Below, piece by piece: positions 22,263 through 30,173 of a stretch of DNA of 42,554 bases. Source of the stretch: Candidatus Altimarinota bacterium (GTDB taxonomy: Bacteria; Patescibacteriota; Gracilibacteria; BD1-5; UBA2023); the NCBI GenBank assembly GCA_028689065.1, contig JAQTWX010000009.1, positions 1 to 42,554 of the forward strand, in the 5' to 3' direction. The notes beneath the pieces were generated by a model. The model was not told the DNA's origin, made no database searches, and worked only from the letters and a program-made list of their open reading frames with translations. Position numbers and translations under genes: made by a program. The number at the start of each line of letters is the position of its first letter. The first letter of the stretch is position 1.

Positions 22263-22823
22263 ATGACTCAAAAAGACATGACAAATACTGATGAAACTCT
22301 CGATCTCGAAACGGAACTCCAACAGGAGATAGATACGGCTACCGAAGCGGAAACGGAGCTCGAAACCGATCTAGAAAATGGACAAATCTATCAAGCAGAG
22401 GAAGAACTCGAGAAGCTTCGAGGATCCCTCTCTCGCGCTCAGGCGGATTATGCTAATCTCCTCAAGCGAGTCGAGCGAGACAAGGTTGATATGACCACTT
22501 TCATCACTGCTAATGTCGTAAAAAAGTTCCTCCCAACCGTTGATAATCTCGAACGAGCTCTAGCATCGGTTCCAGTGGATATTGCTGAACAGAAGTGGAC
22601 AGAAGGGATTTGAGCTACACTTCAAGGACTTTTGAAACAACTTGAAACTATAGGAGTAAAGTCTTTTGAATCTATCGGACAGGAAGTTGATTCCGAGCGA
22701 CATGAAGTTATGAGTCAAGCTTCTGGAAAAGAAGGGATTATCCTCACAGAATTTGAAAAAGGGTACAGTCTTCATGACCGAGTCATTCGTCATGCGAAAG
22801 TTATCGTTGGAAGTGGAGAATAA
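22263..22823 (+). CDS. grpE: Nucleotide exchange factor GrpE
   Basis: A 186-residue GrpE. It has an acidic N-terminus, a long coiled-coil helix (QADYANLLKRVERDK), then NVVKKFLPTVDNLERAL and a C-terminal beta domain with VDSERHEVMSQ and EKGYSLHDRVIRHAKVIV, close to the family VDPxxHEAV and GYxLxDRVIRPAxV. It releases ADP from DnaK. TGA at 22611-22613 (EGI-G-ATLQG) reads as Gly; a standard call would split the gene between its coiled coil and its DnaK-contacting domain. No dnaK or dnaJ is in the window. Confidence 0.94.
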
Positions 22824-22832
22824 AAGAATGAA

Positions 22833-22870
22833 AAATAAATCCCCCGTTCGTTTGAACGGGGGATTTATTT
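22833..22870. terminator. Bidirectional terminator after grpE
   Basis: A perfect 17-bp stem (22833-22849 with 22854-22870), GTTT loop, AT-rich outer ends. It lies between grpE (+) and the convergent coiled-coil gene (-). Confidence 0.92.
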
Positions 22871-22872
22871 TG

Positions 22873-23484
22873 TTATACTTTAGAATCTCCTTTCTCTAGA
22901 TTTCCTGGAGGTCCGAAAGCACTTGTTGATTGTATAGATTCTTTTGCTTCCTCTTGGGCGGCTTTTTGTTCTTTGTTTCCGAGTTTTTCTGCTGCGAGTT
23001 TCTGGGCTTGTAGTTTTTGAGTAGTGATTTCTTTGATATTTTTTAGAAGCTCTCTTTGAAATTCTCAATTCTTTTGTTCATTTTTCTTTTCACTTTTCTC
23101 CATTCTTTCATTATTATAGAGTGCGATTTTGGCATCCATTGCTTCTTTTGTTCCTTTGATTCCTCAAATTTTTGCCTGAAATTTTTCAAAAGCAAATTTC
23201 ATTGCTTTTGTCTTTTCTTCGGGAGTAGATTCTCTTGGAATATTTTGTATTTCAACCTCAAGTTCTTCTTGTGCTTGATTGAATTTATCGTTGTATTCAA
23301 TATTATTTTTTTCATCTGGAGAAAAGTCTTTTTTTACAACATCGACTTCTTTTGTTGCCATAAGTTGTATACTCTCAGCAAGACTATTGTCTTTTTTTTC
23401 GAGCTCCGTATTGAGTTTAGCATCGGTGTTCTTGTCTTGTGTTTCTTGTTTTTCAAGAAGGTCTTTTTTTACTTCTGGACTCAT
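22873..23484 (-). CDS. Charged coiled-coil protein, unknown
   Basis: A 203-residue soluble protein, almost wholly Lys/Glu/Gln/Asp-rich helix (MSPEVKKDLLEKQETQDKN at the start, QKLQAQKLAAEKLGNKEQK later), with a short Gly/Pro tail (SAFGPPGNLEKGDSKV). No signal peptide or membrane segment. Two TGA codons (after QAKI and after EQKN) read as Gly. No family recognised. It overlaps the grpE terminator at its 3' end by design of the shared hairpin. Confidence 0.68.
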
Positions 23485-23551
23485 AAGATAGATAGTAAGA
23501 AATTAATATACTATCATCCTATCATACCTCTCGTAAAAAAGCAAAAAAGCG

Positions 23552-24937
23552 TTATTTCTTCAAAGATTTTCGTATTATATCAATAAGGAGTGTGGTATCA
23601 AAATCCTTGAAGAGCTCGCGGTTTCCGTCTATGTTGAAGGTCGGGAGCCAAAAGGAAGTCTTGTGCATATGAGCAATAACTTGTCCATTCGGTGGAATTT
23701 CTGAGACCGTACTATACCAGTTGTTTTGTCCTTTGGTTATTTTTCTATGGAGGTTTCCGGTGAATCCAGACCAGACATTCGGTTGAGCAAAGGTGTTTAT
23801 GAAACAGCTGTTCGTAAGCGATTTCACCATATTGATTCCTCCACCATCGATTCCAAGAACAAAGGAAAAATGAGCGATATGCTTTGTAAAGTCTCCTAGA
23901 GAGTATGTATTCTTCTCGAGAATAACATTAGAAGGGAAGGATTCTTGTATGAACTTCTCGTAGAGCATATTCGTATGGTCATCGAGAACCGTGATGGTTT
24001 CATCCGGGAAGGCTTCGGATACCTCATGAATAACTCTTTTCCATGTTTCGATTGGGAGATTTCGAAATTCCTTTACTCCAACAAAGAGACATATTCCGGA
24101 TCTTTTTATCTCTTGACTGTAGTCATAGAAAGTCCCGATGTTCCGGTATACGAAATCTTGGAAAGAAAGGGAACTGGTTTTCTCATTTTTATTCTCCACA
24201 AGCTGTGGAACTCAACCATCCTGCTCTGTATGGTTGGGATTCGGACAAGTCCTCGCTTGTTCCGAAAAAAAATGAGAAAACCATTTTTTAGGAGGAGTCT
24301 CTTGTGCAAATATCTTCGTTATAATCTCTATATAACTCTCGATCAGATTCACATTGGAATAATGAACATAGGAATGAGAAAGTGCGATATCGAGGATATG
24401 TGACCCCCAAAATATATTCGGTCCGGCAACCAGAGGATTATGGAGCTCTTTGTATTTGAGAATTGTATTGAAATCGCCGCCTCCCATATCGAGAAAAAGA
24501 GATGATTCGTCCCGCTCATTCCCGTGATTCCATCGGAATAAGAGGGTTCTATACAGAAACCGTATATGTTTTAGTATCATCCGAGAAAGTTTTGATTCAT
24601 AGTCATCGATATTTTTCTGTTCTTCGATAACACGAACATTATTTTCTATATCTTCGAGGTCTTGGAGGAGAAAATGATTATATTTGGAAGTAAGTATAAC
24701 AATCTCGGCAGTACATCCGTTTGCTTGAAGCCACTCGATAAGGAGTTTGATAAAAGGTTTTGAGATAATCGCATCACCGATACGATCGGAACGATTGAGA
24801 TAAAAAGTCTTCAATTTCTTGAGATCAACACGCTTCGGTTTTTTCACGGATATTATGCACTCCCCAAGAAATACTCCGAAACGACTCGCGATTCTGAGGA
24901 GGATGAGGTGGATATTTTTGGAAATTAATTTAAACAT
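23552..24937 (-). CDS. GT9-like glycosyltransferase (heptosyltransferase fold)
   Basis: A 461-residue GT-B glycosyltransferase resembling GT9 ADP-heptose transferases. The N-terminal domain has LNRSDRIGDAIISKPFIKLL, the GT9 R-x-D-x-x-GD motif. The C-terminal domain has ICLFVGVKEFRNLPIETWKRVI and VLGIDGGGINMVKSL, like the GT9 nucleotide-sugar site (D-[ST]-G-x-x-H there; here D-G-G-G, with no His). TGA at 24212-24214 is Gly (QDG-G-VPQ) and joins two pieces. The ATG at 24937 was preferred over upstream codons because it follows the GT4 stop by 10 bp. Target unknown; likely a surface glycan or pilin sugar. Confidence 0.78.
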
Positions 24938-24947
24938 AGAGGATTGA

Positions 24948-26048
24948 TTATAAAAACTTCTCTCGTACGATTTTTTCAAAGGCTTTGAGTGAGAATTCTC
25001 AGGCACGTTCGATACAAGTGTCTTTCATAGTAAGTGCAGTTTTGAGGTCGAGTTTCTGTACGGCTTGTATGAGTTCCTCTTTGGTGGCTTCTGCTGAGAG
25101 AAGAATTCCGGTTTCTCCGTCTATGACCGTTTCGCGGATTCCTCATTCGTCGACTCCTATGACCGGAACTCCGCATGACATAGATTCGAGTGCAACCATC
25201 CCAAAGTCTTCATTTTTAGCAATGAATATAGTAGCAATAGCCCCAGCAACGTACTTTGGAAGTTCGTTGTTATCTGTGAGAATCAGAAATGTAATGTTTT
25301 TGCATCCTTTCGCCATTTCCATAATCTCGTCTTTCTGTGGATCGTTCTCGCCGTAGATGACGAGAAGTTTTTTGTCGGGCATTTCCCGGAAAGCTTCGAC
25401 AGCTCGAGAAACACGTTTTAGTGAAGATAATTTAGAAAAACTGACATAATAATCTCCTTTTTCTTCTGTTGGCACAAATACATCCGTATCCACACTCGGA
25501 TGGATAATCTGACTTTCTCGACCGAGATAGTGTTGGATGGCGGTTTGGAGATTGGTCGAGTTTGTGTAGATTTCATCGACTTGTTCGAGCTCTTTTCGGT
25601 ACATCTGTTCGAAAATAGTTCGAATAAGGATGTAAATAGGCTTTAGAAAGAATGGAACTTTCTGGTAATAAAACTCCCGTTGGTCGAAAAGATAGCGGGG
25701 AATAGAGTGTGCATAGTAAATCTTTCTCGCATCTTTTCGGACATTACGGATGGCAGAAAGGGAATCATTACTGAAAATGACAGTATCGTATTCTCGAAGG
25801 AATTTGGTATGAAATAGGACTCGGTATTTTAGGTATATCTGACGGAACCCTCCAGCGTACTTATCCTCGCCAAATTCGATATTTTTCCCGGTAAATCCCA
25901 TAGATTTTGGTTCGAGTCCATTTGTACTAAAAAAGAGTGCTGCCAAATCAGCTCCAAGTGCTCGAGCAAGCATGATATTAAAGCGTTCGGCTCAACCTCG
26001 ATATAGGAACATATCGTGAATGAGACAGATTTTGTTTTTTGGAGACAT
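24948..26048 (-). CDS. GT4-family glycosyltransferase
   Basis: A 366-residue GT-B enzyme of the GT4 (glycosyl transferases group 1) type. The N-terminus IHDMFLYRGGAERF is the acceptor-side GG-AE motif. The C-domain has YYVSFSKLSSLKRVSRAVEAF and the donor-binding EDFGMVALESMSCGVPVIG...EGGIRETV (EX7E). Three TGA codons are Gly: codon 19 in YRGGAERF, one giving the first G of EGGIRE, and one near the end. Two lie in conserved glycine positions. It overlaps no gene and runs directly into the GT9-like gene, so the pair likely acts on one glycan. Confidence 0.9.
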
Positions 26049-26112
26049 AGAAACAGAAAAAAGTATTTCACGACAGTATATTCAAATACGAGAAAACTCA
26101 AACCAAATCAAA

Positions 26113-26138
26113 AAAAACCTCACCGAGGTGAGGTTTTT
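26113..26138. terminator. Terminator between simple pilin and glycosyltransferases
   Basis: An 11-bp perfect stem, AAAAACCTCAC / GTGAGGTTTTT with a CGAG loop. On the minus strand it ends the pilin transcript before the GT4 gene. Confidence 0.88.
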
Positions 26139-26165
26139 GCAAAATCAGAGAAAAGGTTATGTTGA

Positions 26166-26915
26166 TTAGTAAGGAAGAACAGTTCCTTTATTAGTAACAA
26201 CATTTGTCCCATTATTTGAAATAAGACCATCAGATTCAACAACATTAAGTGCAAATGCACCTGTTGCAGTAAGAGTAGTGCTATCAAGAGTAATTCTTGT
26301 AAGGTCTGCAGATATACTAGTTATAGAACCAGTATGAGTACCGTCAGTAAGAACATCTCCTACTTTAAATACTCCGAAACCAGATTCAAGAGTAATAATA
26401 GAGTTTAATACTGTTCCACTTGCTGTATCTGCTGCAGTACGAGCTCGGTATGTTCCCATTACAAGGGCAGTATTTGTTTCTTCAAGAGTAGCAGCGAGTT
26501 GGTAAGCAGTACCTGCAAGACTAGTTGCTCCCATTTTATAAGCTACTGCCTTGATTGGATCTTTGAATTTAGCACTATCAATACCAAGAACAGTGTAATT
26601 AACATCCCCCGCAGTATATTCAGCACCAGGTGTAACACCAGTACCAGCAATAGAAAGTGTATTGAGCTGATTAGCAGCTCCACTAGAAACCATATTTATA
26701 TATGACATTCCGCTCTTTGCTTGGCTAGTCATAATTTGTGTATTAATCTGATTAAGATCAGAAGTTCGTTGTGAATCTCGAGCACTTGCTGACATACCTC
26801 CGAGATTAAGGAAGGCGATAGTACCAAGAATTACGAGAATCGTAATAACAACAATAAGTTCGACAAGTGTAAACCCTTTAACGTTCATAGACGTCTGTGT
26901 TTTCTGTGTAACCAT
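26166..26915 (-). CDS. Type IV pilin, probable major subunit
   Basis: A 249-residue prepilin without any extra domain. The leader MVTQKTQTSMNVKG is followed by FTLVELIVVITILVILG, with Glu5 present. The core shows SASARDSQRTSDLNQINTQI and DPIKAVAYKMG, then TAYQLAATLEE, shared with the three modular prepilins. It has no TGA, a strong promoter, an ~80-base leader and its own terminator, all fitting the highly expressed main pilin. The start at 26915 gives a normal leader; an upstream in-frame extension to 27026 lies within the promoter and leader and is rejected. The two glycosyltransferases downstream may act on it (inference). Confidence 0.9.
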   Translation of the reverse strand: MVTQKTQTSMNVKGFTLVELIVVITILVILGTIAFLNLGGMSASARDSQRTSDLNQINTQIMTSQAKSGMSYINMVSSGAANQLNTLSIAGTGVTPGAEYTAGDVNYTVLGIDSAKFKDPIKAVAYKMGATSLAGTAYQLAATLEETNTALVMGTYRARTAADTASGTVLNSIITLESGFGVFKVGDVLTDGTHTGSITSISADLTRITLDSTTLTATGAFALNVVESDGLISNNGTNVVTNKGTVLPY

Positions 26916-26957
26916 AATATAAAAAAGGAAAATAAATAAAATATAAACCCCATTGAA

Positions 26958-27060
26958 TATAAAAGCTTTTTTATGAGGTGTTCTAAAAGCTAAAGATATT
27001 AGAACACATTTTTTATAAAAAGTCAAATATTCTACAACTTTCTATAAAAAAGCTTTTATA
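26958..27060. repeat. 17-bp inverted repeat flanking the pilin promoter
   Basis: TATAAAAGCTTTTTTAT at 26958-26974 and its exact reverse complement at 27044-27060, 69 bp apart. One arm lies in the leader and the other upstream of -35. Each arm holds the palindrome AAAAGCTTTT. It could be a pair of operator sites or a leader structure. Confidence 0.7.
26998..27026 (-). promoter_or_regulatory. Promoter of the simple pilin
   Basis: TTGACT (-35, 27021-27026), 17-bp spacer ending TGTGT, TCTAAT (-10, 26998-27003), minus strand. The best -35/-10 match seen in the window. Confidence 0.85.
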
Positions 27061-27112
27061 AGAATAAATATATGGGTTATTTTATAAAAATCAAAAGATT
27101 ATTTATTATAAA

Positions 27113-27139
27113 AAAATCAGACCCTTGTGGTCTGATTTT
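27113..27139 (-). terminator. Terminator of tRNA-Gln
   Basis: An 11-bp stem AAAATCAGACC / GGTCTGATTTT; on the minus strand a T run follows, 12 bases past the tRNA 3' end. Confidence 0.88.
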
Positions 27140-27150
27140 ATATGATATAT

Positions 27151-27224
27151 TGGTTGGGAATGAGGGATTCGAACCCCCGATGCCGGATTCAGAGTCCGGA
27201 GCCTTACCACTTGGCGAATTCCCA
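27151..27224 (-). tRNA. trnQ: tRNA-Gln (anticodon CTG)
   Basis: A 74-base cloverleaf with encoded CCA. The acceptor TGGGAAT pairs with ATTCCCA. The D-arm is GCCAAGTGGTAAGGC. The anticodon stem CCGGA/TCCGG encloses CTCTGAA, with CTG at 27190-27192. The T-loop is TTCGAAT. The U1-A72-type start is typical of tRNA-Gln. It reads CAG. Confidence 0.95.
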
Positions 27225-27244
27225 GTAGAATATGATTTTCGTGA

Positions 27245-27333
27245 AACTTTAAAGGTTCTTACCCTACGGGCTTCTCACTTCCGAATACCGGACTGCCGAG
27301 TCCTATGCTTACCACTTGGCGAATTCTAGAGTA
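27245..27333 (-). pseudogene. Degenerate tRNA-Gln-like copy
   Basis: Directly upstream of tRNA-Gln and in the same transcript. It repeats the tRNA-Gln 5' part exactly over 19 bases (GAATTCGCCAAGTGGTAAG: acceptor end, D-arm). It then diverges: the anticodon arm becomes GGACT-CGGC-AGTCC with a four-base loop, and no T-arm or matching acceptor 3' half is found. It lies just after the transcription start. Best read as a decayed tandem duplicate; a regulatory tRNA mimic is possible. Confidence 0.6.
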
Positions 27334-27349
27334 AAATGGTACGGCGGGG

Positions 27350-27378
27350 ATTATATGAAAAAAAAGGGGATACGCAAA
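27350..27378 (-). promoter_or_regulatory. Promoter of the tRNA-Gln transcript
   Basis: TTGCGT (-35, 27373-27378), 17-bp spacer with a T run, TATAAT (-10, 27350-27355), minus strand. Confidence 0.8.
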
Positions 27379-27416
27379 TTTTTTTCTTCTCTATAATTTT
27401 ATCTGTTTTTCCCGAT

Positions 27417-27958
27417 TAAAGCGGATATAAAATACTCTCTACAGAAAGATTGACGACTTGGTGCTAGAAGAAAGTGTGCCAAAGAGAGGGAAATTACTTT
27501 TGTTTTTTCTCAGTTTCATCGATACTCGAAAACTGTAATTTGTCGCTTGTTCTCTGGTATAGGATCCGTTTCTTTTATATTGTGTTGAGCACAAAATTCC
27601 TTGTATGCAAAAGATAGTTGATCTGCTAGTTGTGAATACTTATCTTTTTGTGAGCACTCATCTTTATGAAGAATTTTTCTTATATTGTTCGGAGTTTTTT
27701 CCTTGATAACTTCTATTTCTTCTGCCGAAGGAGAGATTTTTTTTGTACATGCTTCATAGAGAGCTTTTATTTGTTCTTCTTGAAGAGAAGAATATTGTTT
27801 TTTTAGAAAAGAGAGAGATATATAGAATAATATGTTCCTATACCAGTATCCGCCATTTTATTTATCGCCTCATCTTCTTGTTCTAAAAGATTTCTTGCTT
27901 CCTGTATGAGATTTTCTGTCATCCATTCCGTATTGTCTTTTGGAGTATGTATTGACAT
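27417..27958 (-). pseudogene. Frameshifted gene for a ~180-residue unknown protein
   Basis: Two open segments in different frames join into one protein-like sequence. The first (27958-27803) reads MSIHTPKDNTEWMTENLIQEA to MADTGIGTYYSIYLSLF and hits TAA. The second, one frame back, reads LKKQYSSLQEEQIKALYEA to CREYFISA and ends in TAA at 27417-27419. It holds two TGA=Gly codons in YRGNGEK. The break lies at a TATATATCTCTCTCTTTTC repeat (about 27806-27828). Gain of one CT unit or loss of one base would explain it; so would a ribosomal -1 shift. The composite is helical and charged, with no known domain. It could be a phase-variable gene, a recent pseudogene or an assembly error. Confidence 0.55.
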
Positions 27959-28092
27959 AGAAAATAATTTTAGACATATAAATTTCATAAATACTAGCAT
28001 AGAGTTATGGAAATTGCAAAAAATAACAAGTATTTCTCGTTTTGACCTTTTTTATGTATTTCATATACTCTCTCTATTCTTTTCTTTTTCAT

Positions 28093-29217
28093 ATGAATTT
28101 TTCATCACTTCCATTCATTGATTTCTACGTATCGGTCATAGATAACTATGGCGATATGGGTTTTGCTGTAAATCTAGCTCTTTCCCTCCATAAAAAGTAC
28201 CCGGATTTCCGTATTCGGTTTTTTTCAGATGACTCTGCTCTATTTCAGAAGTTTTTTAGAAAAGGTGTTCCAGAATGGATGGAGTATAGATTACTTGAGG
28301 AATTGGAGAAAGAAAATCCCATAACTCCGGCGAATCTTATCTGTAATTTCTTTGACCGTCCTCTTCCGAAAATGTATCTTGCACGATTTCCGTATGAGAA
28401 AACGATTATATCATTCTCATATTTCCTTCTTCATACAGGACTCGAATCACTCCATAAAACAACATATGTACTCGAAAGTGGGCATGATAGAGTTATTCAT
28501 TTCGTCCCATCGCTTTTACATGGTGGGGGAGGGGTGATTATAAATCCAGAGATTGAGAGGAAGAAAGAGGAAATTCTGAAGATATCGAGAATAGAAGCTC
28601 GGTCGAAGTTTCTTGAGAAGATTTCCTTAAAAATCCAAGGAGATTTCTGATTATGACTGAAATGACAAAATAATATCTGTGAAAAAAAATGGGTTTCTGT
28701 TTTTGTGTATCCAGAAACGATGGAAAGTATTTTGGAAGGGATAGATTATACTCAGGAAGATGCAGTATTTTTTGTTTTCTGAAATGATTTTTTATTAACA
28801 AATGGTGGACATGAGAAAATAGTCTGGATGCCGTTTCTCTCTCTCGCGGATTACGGAGTATTTCAGTCACTCTGTGATGCAAATGTTGTCCGAGGGGAGA
28901 ATAGTCTTTGTCAGAGTCTTATTTCCTGAAAACCGACACTCTGGGATATCTACAAGGAGTCCAATGGGGCTCACTGGGAGAAAATCGAGGACTATCTTGT
29001 GTTTCTCAAGAAACAGTTTCCTGAAGCTCGTTGGGAAGAATACAACAATATCATGCGAATATTTAATGGACAAAAGGGGAAAGAATTGGTTTTTTCGGCA
29101 TTTCTGGATTTTTTATTTTGGCACAATGAATATGAAGAGGCTTTTTGAGAGATTTCTGAGTATGTGAAAGAGGAATGTGATTTAATTCGGAAACTGGAAG
29201 AAATTTTGGAAAAATAA
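28093..29217 (+). CDS. earP: EF-P arginine rhamnosyltransferase EarP
   Basis: A 374-residue EarP (DUF2331), the usual family length. The N-terminus YVSVIDNYGDMGFAVNLALSL carries the two catalytic-site aspartates (D17, D21). The C-domain has MPFLSLADYGVFQSLCDANVV followed by RGENSL (Glu269), then KPTLWDIY, matching the family's PFLxQxDYDxLLWxCDxNFVRGEDSF and FVWxIYPQ. EarP moves rhamnose from dTDP-rhamnose to Arg32 of EF-P. Six TGA codons are Gly; three cluster at 28648-28670 and would otherwise halve the gene. It is convergent with efp, its substrate gene. The ATG at 28093 fits the family start better than the upstream one at 28042. Confidence 0.92.
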
Positions 29218-29246
29218 AAATCCTTCTCAAATCGAGAAGGATTTTT
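29216..29246. terminator. Bidirectional terminator between earP and efp
   Basis: A 13-bp stem (29216-29228 with 29234-29246), AAATC loop, T run after; it overlaps the earP stop codon. Confidence 0.9.
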
Positions 29247-29259
29247 ATTTTCTGAGCGA

Positions 29260-29823
29260 CTATTTTGCTCGTTCTTGGTATTCACCAGTTTCTGTATTTA
29301 CCATGATATCTTCTCCAGCATCAACAAATCCTGGGATTTTGATAGCGTATCCAGTGTTGGTCACAGCATCTTTAGTGATTTTTCCATCAGCAGTATTTCC
29401 TTTCACACTTGGATCACATTCTGTAATAGTAAGTCGAACAGTGAGTGGAAGGAGGATTCCTACGAATTTCCCTTCATATTGTTGTACGTCTACTCGGAGT
29501 CCTTCTGTAAGGAACCATTTCATATCACCAATATTTTCTTCAGAGAGTTCGATTTGTTCGTATGTTTCCTGATTCATAAAGGCATACATTCCTCCTGATT
29601 CATAGAGAAATTCGAATTTAGAACGATCAAGAGTTACATCATCGAATTTATCTTCCCCATCAAATACTCGGTCTACAGAATTCCCTTGAAGGAGATTTTT
29701 GAGACGCATTTTAATGTTTGTCGCACCACGACCAGCACGGTGCATTTCGTATTTTACTACGAGCATAAGGTCATTTCCGATTTTAAGTACCGTACCTGGA
29801 CGAGACTGCATAGCTGTTTTCAT
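29260..29823 (-). CDS. efp: Elongation factor P
   Basis: A 187-residue EF-P of normal length. Domain I starts MKTAMQSRPGTVLKIGNDLML, and the loop that reaches the P-site tRNA reads YEMHRAGRGATNIKMRLKNLL, placing arginine at position 32 where lysine-type EF-Ps have Lys34. Domains II-III follow, with GNTADGKITKDAVTNTG and IKIPGFVDAGEDIMVNTETGEY. It relieves stalling at polyproline. Arg32 is the residue that EarP rhamnosylates, and earP is the neighbouring gene. It ends in TAG, one of only two TAG stops seen. No TGA codons. Confidence 0.97.
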   Translation of the reverse strand: MKTAMQSRPGTVLKIGNDLMLVVKYEMHRAGRGATNIKMRLKNLLQGNSVDRVFDGEDKFDDVTLDRSKFEFLYESGGMYAFMNQETYEQIELSEENIGDMKWFLTEGLRVDVQQYEGKFVGILLPLTVRLTITECDPSVKGNTADGKITKDAVTNTGYAIKIPGFVDAGEDIMVNTETGEYQERAK

Positions 29824-29853
29824 TGAGAAAAAGTTGAAAAATTAAACGTGGAG

Positions 29854-29880
29854 ATTATATAGATTTTTTCTAAAAAGCAA
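29854..29880 (-). promoter_or_regulatory. Probable efp promoter
   Basis: TTGCTT (29875-29880) and TATAAT (29854-29859), 15-bp spacer, minus strand; the spacer is slightly short. Confidence 0.5.
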
Positions 29881-29902
29881 TGCGAAATGTTTTTTATTAA
29901 AA

Positions 29903-29940
29903 AATAACTTCCATTCTTTCCGGAAAAAATGGAAGTTATT
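29903..29940 (-). terminator. Terminator downstream of small ORF at 29954
   Basis: A 13-bp perfect stem AATAACTTCCATT / AATGGAAGTTATT with a 12-base loop, and a T run on the minus strand. Confidence 0.75.
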
Positions 29941-29953
29941 GTATGAAATAGAA

Positions 29954-30085
29954 TTATAAATTGAGAATTTGTTGAATCGCCTTACTTGTTCTTTCGGCTT
30001 GTTCTAGTTCTTGATGCTCATCAATAAGAGCAAACATCTCTCCAAGCCCGGGAGTTTTTTCTATATGTTTTCCGTGTGATCTCAT
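29954..30085 (-). CDS. Small protein of 43 residues, unknown
   Basis: A short frame from MRSHGKHIEKTPGLGEMFALI to ERTSKAIQQILNL, ending in TAA just before a good terminator and 88 bases after the RlmL-like gene. The helical, soluble composition and its own terminator support expression, but length alone cannot prove it. No family recognised. Confidence 0.45.
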   Translation of the reverse strand: MRSHGKHIEKTPGLGEMFALIDEHQELEQAERTSKAIQQILNL

Positions 30086-30173
30086 GTTTTTAAAGAATTT
30101 AGAAAATAAAAATAGTTTTTTTTGCGCGCGAGGACAGGATAGACTATTTCAGATTCTTTTTCAAATGAAAATT

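Noticed and set aside
26916-27026. Upstream start for the plain pilin
   Set aside because: Lies within the promoter and leader; would give an abnormal prepilin leader.
27072-27329. 85-residue plus-strand frame
   Set aside because: Runs antisense through tRNA-Gln and the tRNA-like copy.
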